A stretch of DNA of 62,307 nt, taken from the NCBI GenBank assembly GCA_002713145.1, contig PAVS01000021.1, positions 1 through 62,307 of the forward strand, read 5' to 3'. The DNA is from Halobacteriovoraceae bacterium. GTDB lineage: Bacteria > Bdellovibrionota > Bacteriovoracia > Bacteriovoracales > Bacteriovoracaceae. The position numbers and the translations under genes are program-made. Shown in pieces: positions 60,560 to 62,307 of the stretch (positions are counted from its first letter, which is position 1; each line of letters begins with the position of its first letter). The notes beneath the pieces were generated by a model. It was not told the origin of the DNA, did not search any database, and saw nothing but the letters and a program-made list of their open reading frames with translations.

Positions 60560-60565
60560 AGTATA
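60560..60565 (-). promoter_or_regulatory. -10 box six bases before the ATG (leaderless type)
   Basis: TATACT on the minus strand ends six bases before the ATG at 60553. No Shine-Dalgarno sequence; the -35 region is weak. Confidence 0.45.
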
Positions 60566-60694
60566 TCGGTATACAGTAAAATCTCTTTAGTGAGCGAACT
60601 GAAAAATAAGGGTGTAAGTATTTGAAAACAGGACTATGCCCGAGGCTAATGCTTTAGTTTTTGGGGAATTTTAGGATTTCTTGTAAGTTGTTGT

Positions 60695-60726
60695 AATCAC
60701 CTCAGCACAAATTGGCCGAGGTGATT
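60695..60726. repeat. 9-bp inverted repeat between secreted genes
   Basis: AATCACCTC (60695-60703) and GAGGTGATT (60718-60726) with a 14-base spacer, just past the 3' end of the gene at 60772-61161. It may be a 3' stem-loop of that transcript; no T tract. The remaining 60566-60771 gap shows no gene. Confidence 0.5.
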
Positions 60727-60771
60727 GCATTTAGATGGGATGGATGACAATTGACCAGTATAGTTGCAAGC

Positions 60772-61161
60772 TTACTGTTCAATAAAGATTTGAATATTTT
60801 GTTCAAAGTCGGTGTGTTCATTGATTACAATCTGGTAGCTCCCAGCTTCTAATTTACCCAAATTGATTTTTTGAATAAATTCTTTGAGCACTTCCGGGCA
60901 AAAGGGATTACTCGGATCATAGGTGAGGGTTTTGACATCAATATAGACTGTGTTTTTTATAGCATCGATTTCAATCATAGGTTCTTCATGACAAAGATTG
61001 GGTAAATAACCATTGAGAGCAATAGCAAATTCATCATTATGATCTGTTCCTTGAATAAAGACTTGGTCTACGGGAAGAAAGATTTCTCTGGGTGTTCCGT
61101 TATTCTCTGCAAAGGCGTGTAGTGAGAGCATAAGTGCGAGTGTTGTTAAGTAATATTTCAT
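60772..61161 (-). CDS. small secreted protein of unknown function
   Basis: 129 residues with signal peptide (YYLTTLALMLSLHAFA). The mature part is strand-rich with cysteines in LCHEEP and FCPEVL. No family recognised. Shine-Dalgarno sequence GGAGG gives a confident start. Confidence 0.7.
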   Translation of the reverse strand: MKYYLTTLALMLSLHAFAENNGTPREIFLPVDQVFIQGTDHNDEFAIALNGYLPNLCHEEPMIEIDAIKNTVYIDVKTLTYDPSNPFCPEVLKEFIQKINLGKLEAGSYQIVINEHTDFEQNIQIFIEQ

Positions 61162-61303
61162 TGATAACCTCCGTGTAAGTTAGTTCTCATTCAGTTTATG
61201 GCCAGTAGGGAATCCAGACATGAAGCTTGAGTTATGTTTATATGCAATAAAATACACGGCTATTTAGCTCAGGAATGTAGAGGTAATGTTCAGATTATTT
61301 CTA

Positions 61304-62170
61304 TTAATAACATTGAGGAGACAGAATATGAGAAGCAAAATCTCCATATTTCTCTCTTAGATCAAAACAAATTTCACTTTTTAAAGGACAAGATAAATTT
61401 GTCTGAAGATTGTTTTCAAGCTCACTCAATCTTTTTCTAAAATGATTGGAGAGCTCTTCGTTTCTAAAGTCATTACAATTAACAGATTCATCCCAGCTGG
61501 CATCAATATAGCGAGACCAATCGAAGTTTCTTATCTGTTGCCATTTTCTGTCTTTGCATGCGAAATAAGGTTTGAGCCCTTGAGTGAGATTTTTAAAAAA
61601 GAGGAATCCTTGAAAGTTAGCAGAGAGATCCGCATAAGAATATATCCCTGTTGTCTTTAAGCCCCAGTATGTCTGCTCCATCCATTTACCATAAGCAAGA
61701 GCTTTGTTGATACTTCCTTCTGGCCCCATAACTTTTTGATAATAGTTATAACCTTCATTAAAAAAATGACTAAATTTATCACTGCCAATCCAATGTCCGG
61801 ACATATTCAAAAGAGGAGACATCACTTGAGGAAAATGAATAATAGTCATGGGTTTTCCGAAGCCTGGAAAATAACTATAGACATGATCTTTAGGAGCTTT
61901 TTGTTTGGGAATGAATTTGGCTTTGTTCACCATGCGCTCAAACTTTGACCATCCAAAACGGTTAAACTTTCTTTTGATTGCTTTATGTAGGTTTTCTTGT
62001 GAGCAGTTTTGAGTTCTCTTCGCTGCCTGCTTTAGCCATTCATTCGTTATTTTATTCAATGGGATAAGAGCGTTGTTTAAATTTTCATGTCGCTTAGAAA
62101 AGCTATCTACCTCTGAGGCATGGGTGTGAGAGATTCCTAAAAATAAGAAAATTAAAACAAACTTTTCCAT
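61304..62170 (-). CDS. secreted protein with DKFSHFF motif
   Basis: 288 residues with signal peptide (FVLIFLFLGISHTHA). The central segment GHWIGSDKFSHFFNEGYNYY has clustered His/Asp residues that could bind metal and is reminiscent of DUF2279-like (YfiM) proteins, though not confirmed. Four or more cysteines (QNCSQEN, FACKDRK, VNCNDF, LSCPLKSEICFD). No Shine-Dalgarno sequence; the promoter at 62178 makes it leaderless-type. Function unknown. Confidence 0.68.
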   Translation of the reverse strand: MEKFVLIFLFLGISHTHASEVDSFSKRHENLNNALIPLNKITNEWLKQAAKRTQNCSQENLHKAIKRKFNRFGWSKFERMVNKAKFIPKQKAPKDHVYSYFPGFGKPMTIIHFPQVMSPLLNMSGHWIGSDKFSHFFNEGYNYYQKVMGPEGSINKALAYGKWMEQTYWGLKTTGIYSYADLSANFQGFLFFKNLTQGLKPYFACKDRKWQQIRNFDWSRYIDASWDESVNCNDFRNEELSNHFRKRLSELENNLQTNLSCPLKSEICFDLREKYGDFASHILSPQCY

Positions 62171-62177
62171 ATAAAAA

Positions 62178-62206
62178 TTTATAGCAATTTTTCACTCGAT
62201 TCACAA
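62178..62206 (-). promoter_or_regulatory. promoter abutting a secreted gene (leaderless type)
   Basis: On the minus strand: TTGTGA (62206-62201), a 17-base spacer and TATAAA (62183-62178). Seven bases later is the ATG at 62170. No Shine-Dalgarno sequence. Confidence 0.55.
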
Positions 62207-62307
62207 ATTGTATAGTTTTTAGTCGATTCTGACGTATCCTTATTATTCAGCGATTATGTCCTACTGAGTGCATTAATATTAAACTGATCCAGTATTCAAT
62301 ATTGGAG

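Overview
The window reads as a contiguous chromosomal stretch of an AT-rich Gram-negative bacterium, most likely a member of the Bdellovibrionota (Bacteriovorax/Halobacteriovorax-like). This is an inference from the low GC content, the very large share of short secreted or lipid-anchored proteins of no recognised family, SMC beside a LolA-like protein, and a VanX-type dipeptidase. No phage, transposase or CRISPR sequence was seen. Gene density is high, with several convergent genes overlapping by 4 to 12 bases.

Layout. 1-7.9 kb: two tRNA-Pro genes (anticodons UGG and GGG) bracket a CNNM/CorC-type CBS protein, MscL, a peroxiredoxin-nitroreductase fusion, two secreted proteins of unknown function, a Tat-type sulfatase, a Tat-type aldo/keto reductase and a membrane protein. 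8-16.4 kb: secreted proteins, a trypsin-like protease, a large secreted glycosidase-like protein, a 45-residue membrane peptide, a BCCT transporter, an acidic lipoprotein and a protein with five Cys-pair repeats. 16.5-24.6 kb: a complete hexuronate pathway. UxaC, UxuB, ManD, KDG kinase and KDPG aldolase convert glucuronate to pyruvate and glyceraldehyde-3-phosphate, and a TRAP transporter is encoded in the same run. 24.6-30.8 kb: heme oxygenase and bacteriophytochrome hybrid kinase, then a radical SAM protein, DoxX, a stand-alone receiver domain and a CPA1-type antiporter. 30.8-37.5 kb: a second radical SAM protein, a DUF1028-like protein, VanX-like peptidase, YqeY, a phosphoesterase, a lipoprotein and a GS-fold (DUF2126-like) protein. 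37.8-45.8 kb: smc, lolA-like, a pentapeptide-repeat gene divergent from an HTH regulator, a vWA-like secreted protein and mutY. 47-56.2 kb: rnpB (minus strand), a TolC-RND pair, a zinc-ribbon coiled-coil protein, aroB, aroA, an HPt protein and a receiver-HisKA protein lacking an ATPase domain. 56.3-62.3 kb: unrecognised secreted proteins.

Most notable signals: (1) an unusually short RNase P RNA that appears to lack most of the specificity domain; (2) a class of genes whose -10 box ends only 6-7 bases before the ATG and which have no Shine-Dalgarno sequence, suggesting leaderless mRNAs, with the rnpB promoter serving as an internal ruler for the transcription start; (3) a full uronate pathway with possible polysaccharide-degrading enzymes nearby; (4) phosphorelay parts (HPt plus REC-HisKA) without a kinase; (5) perfect palindromes between a pentapeptide-repeat gene and an HTH gene. 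All functions are assigned by reading motifs; no database search was possible.
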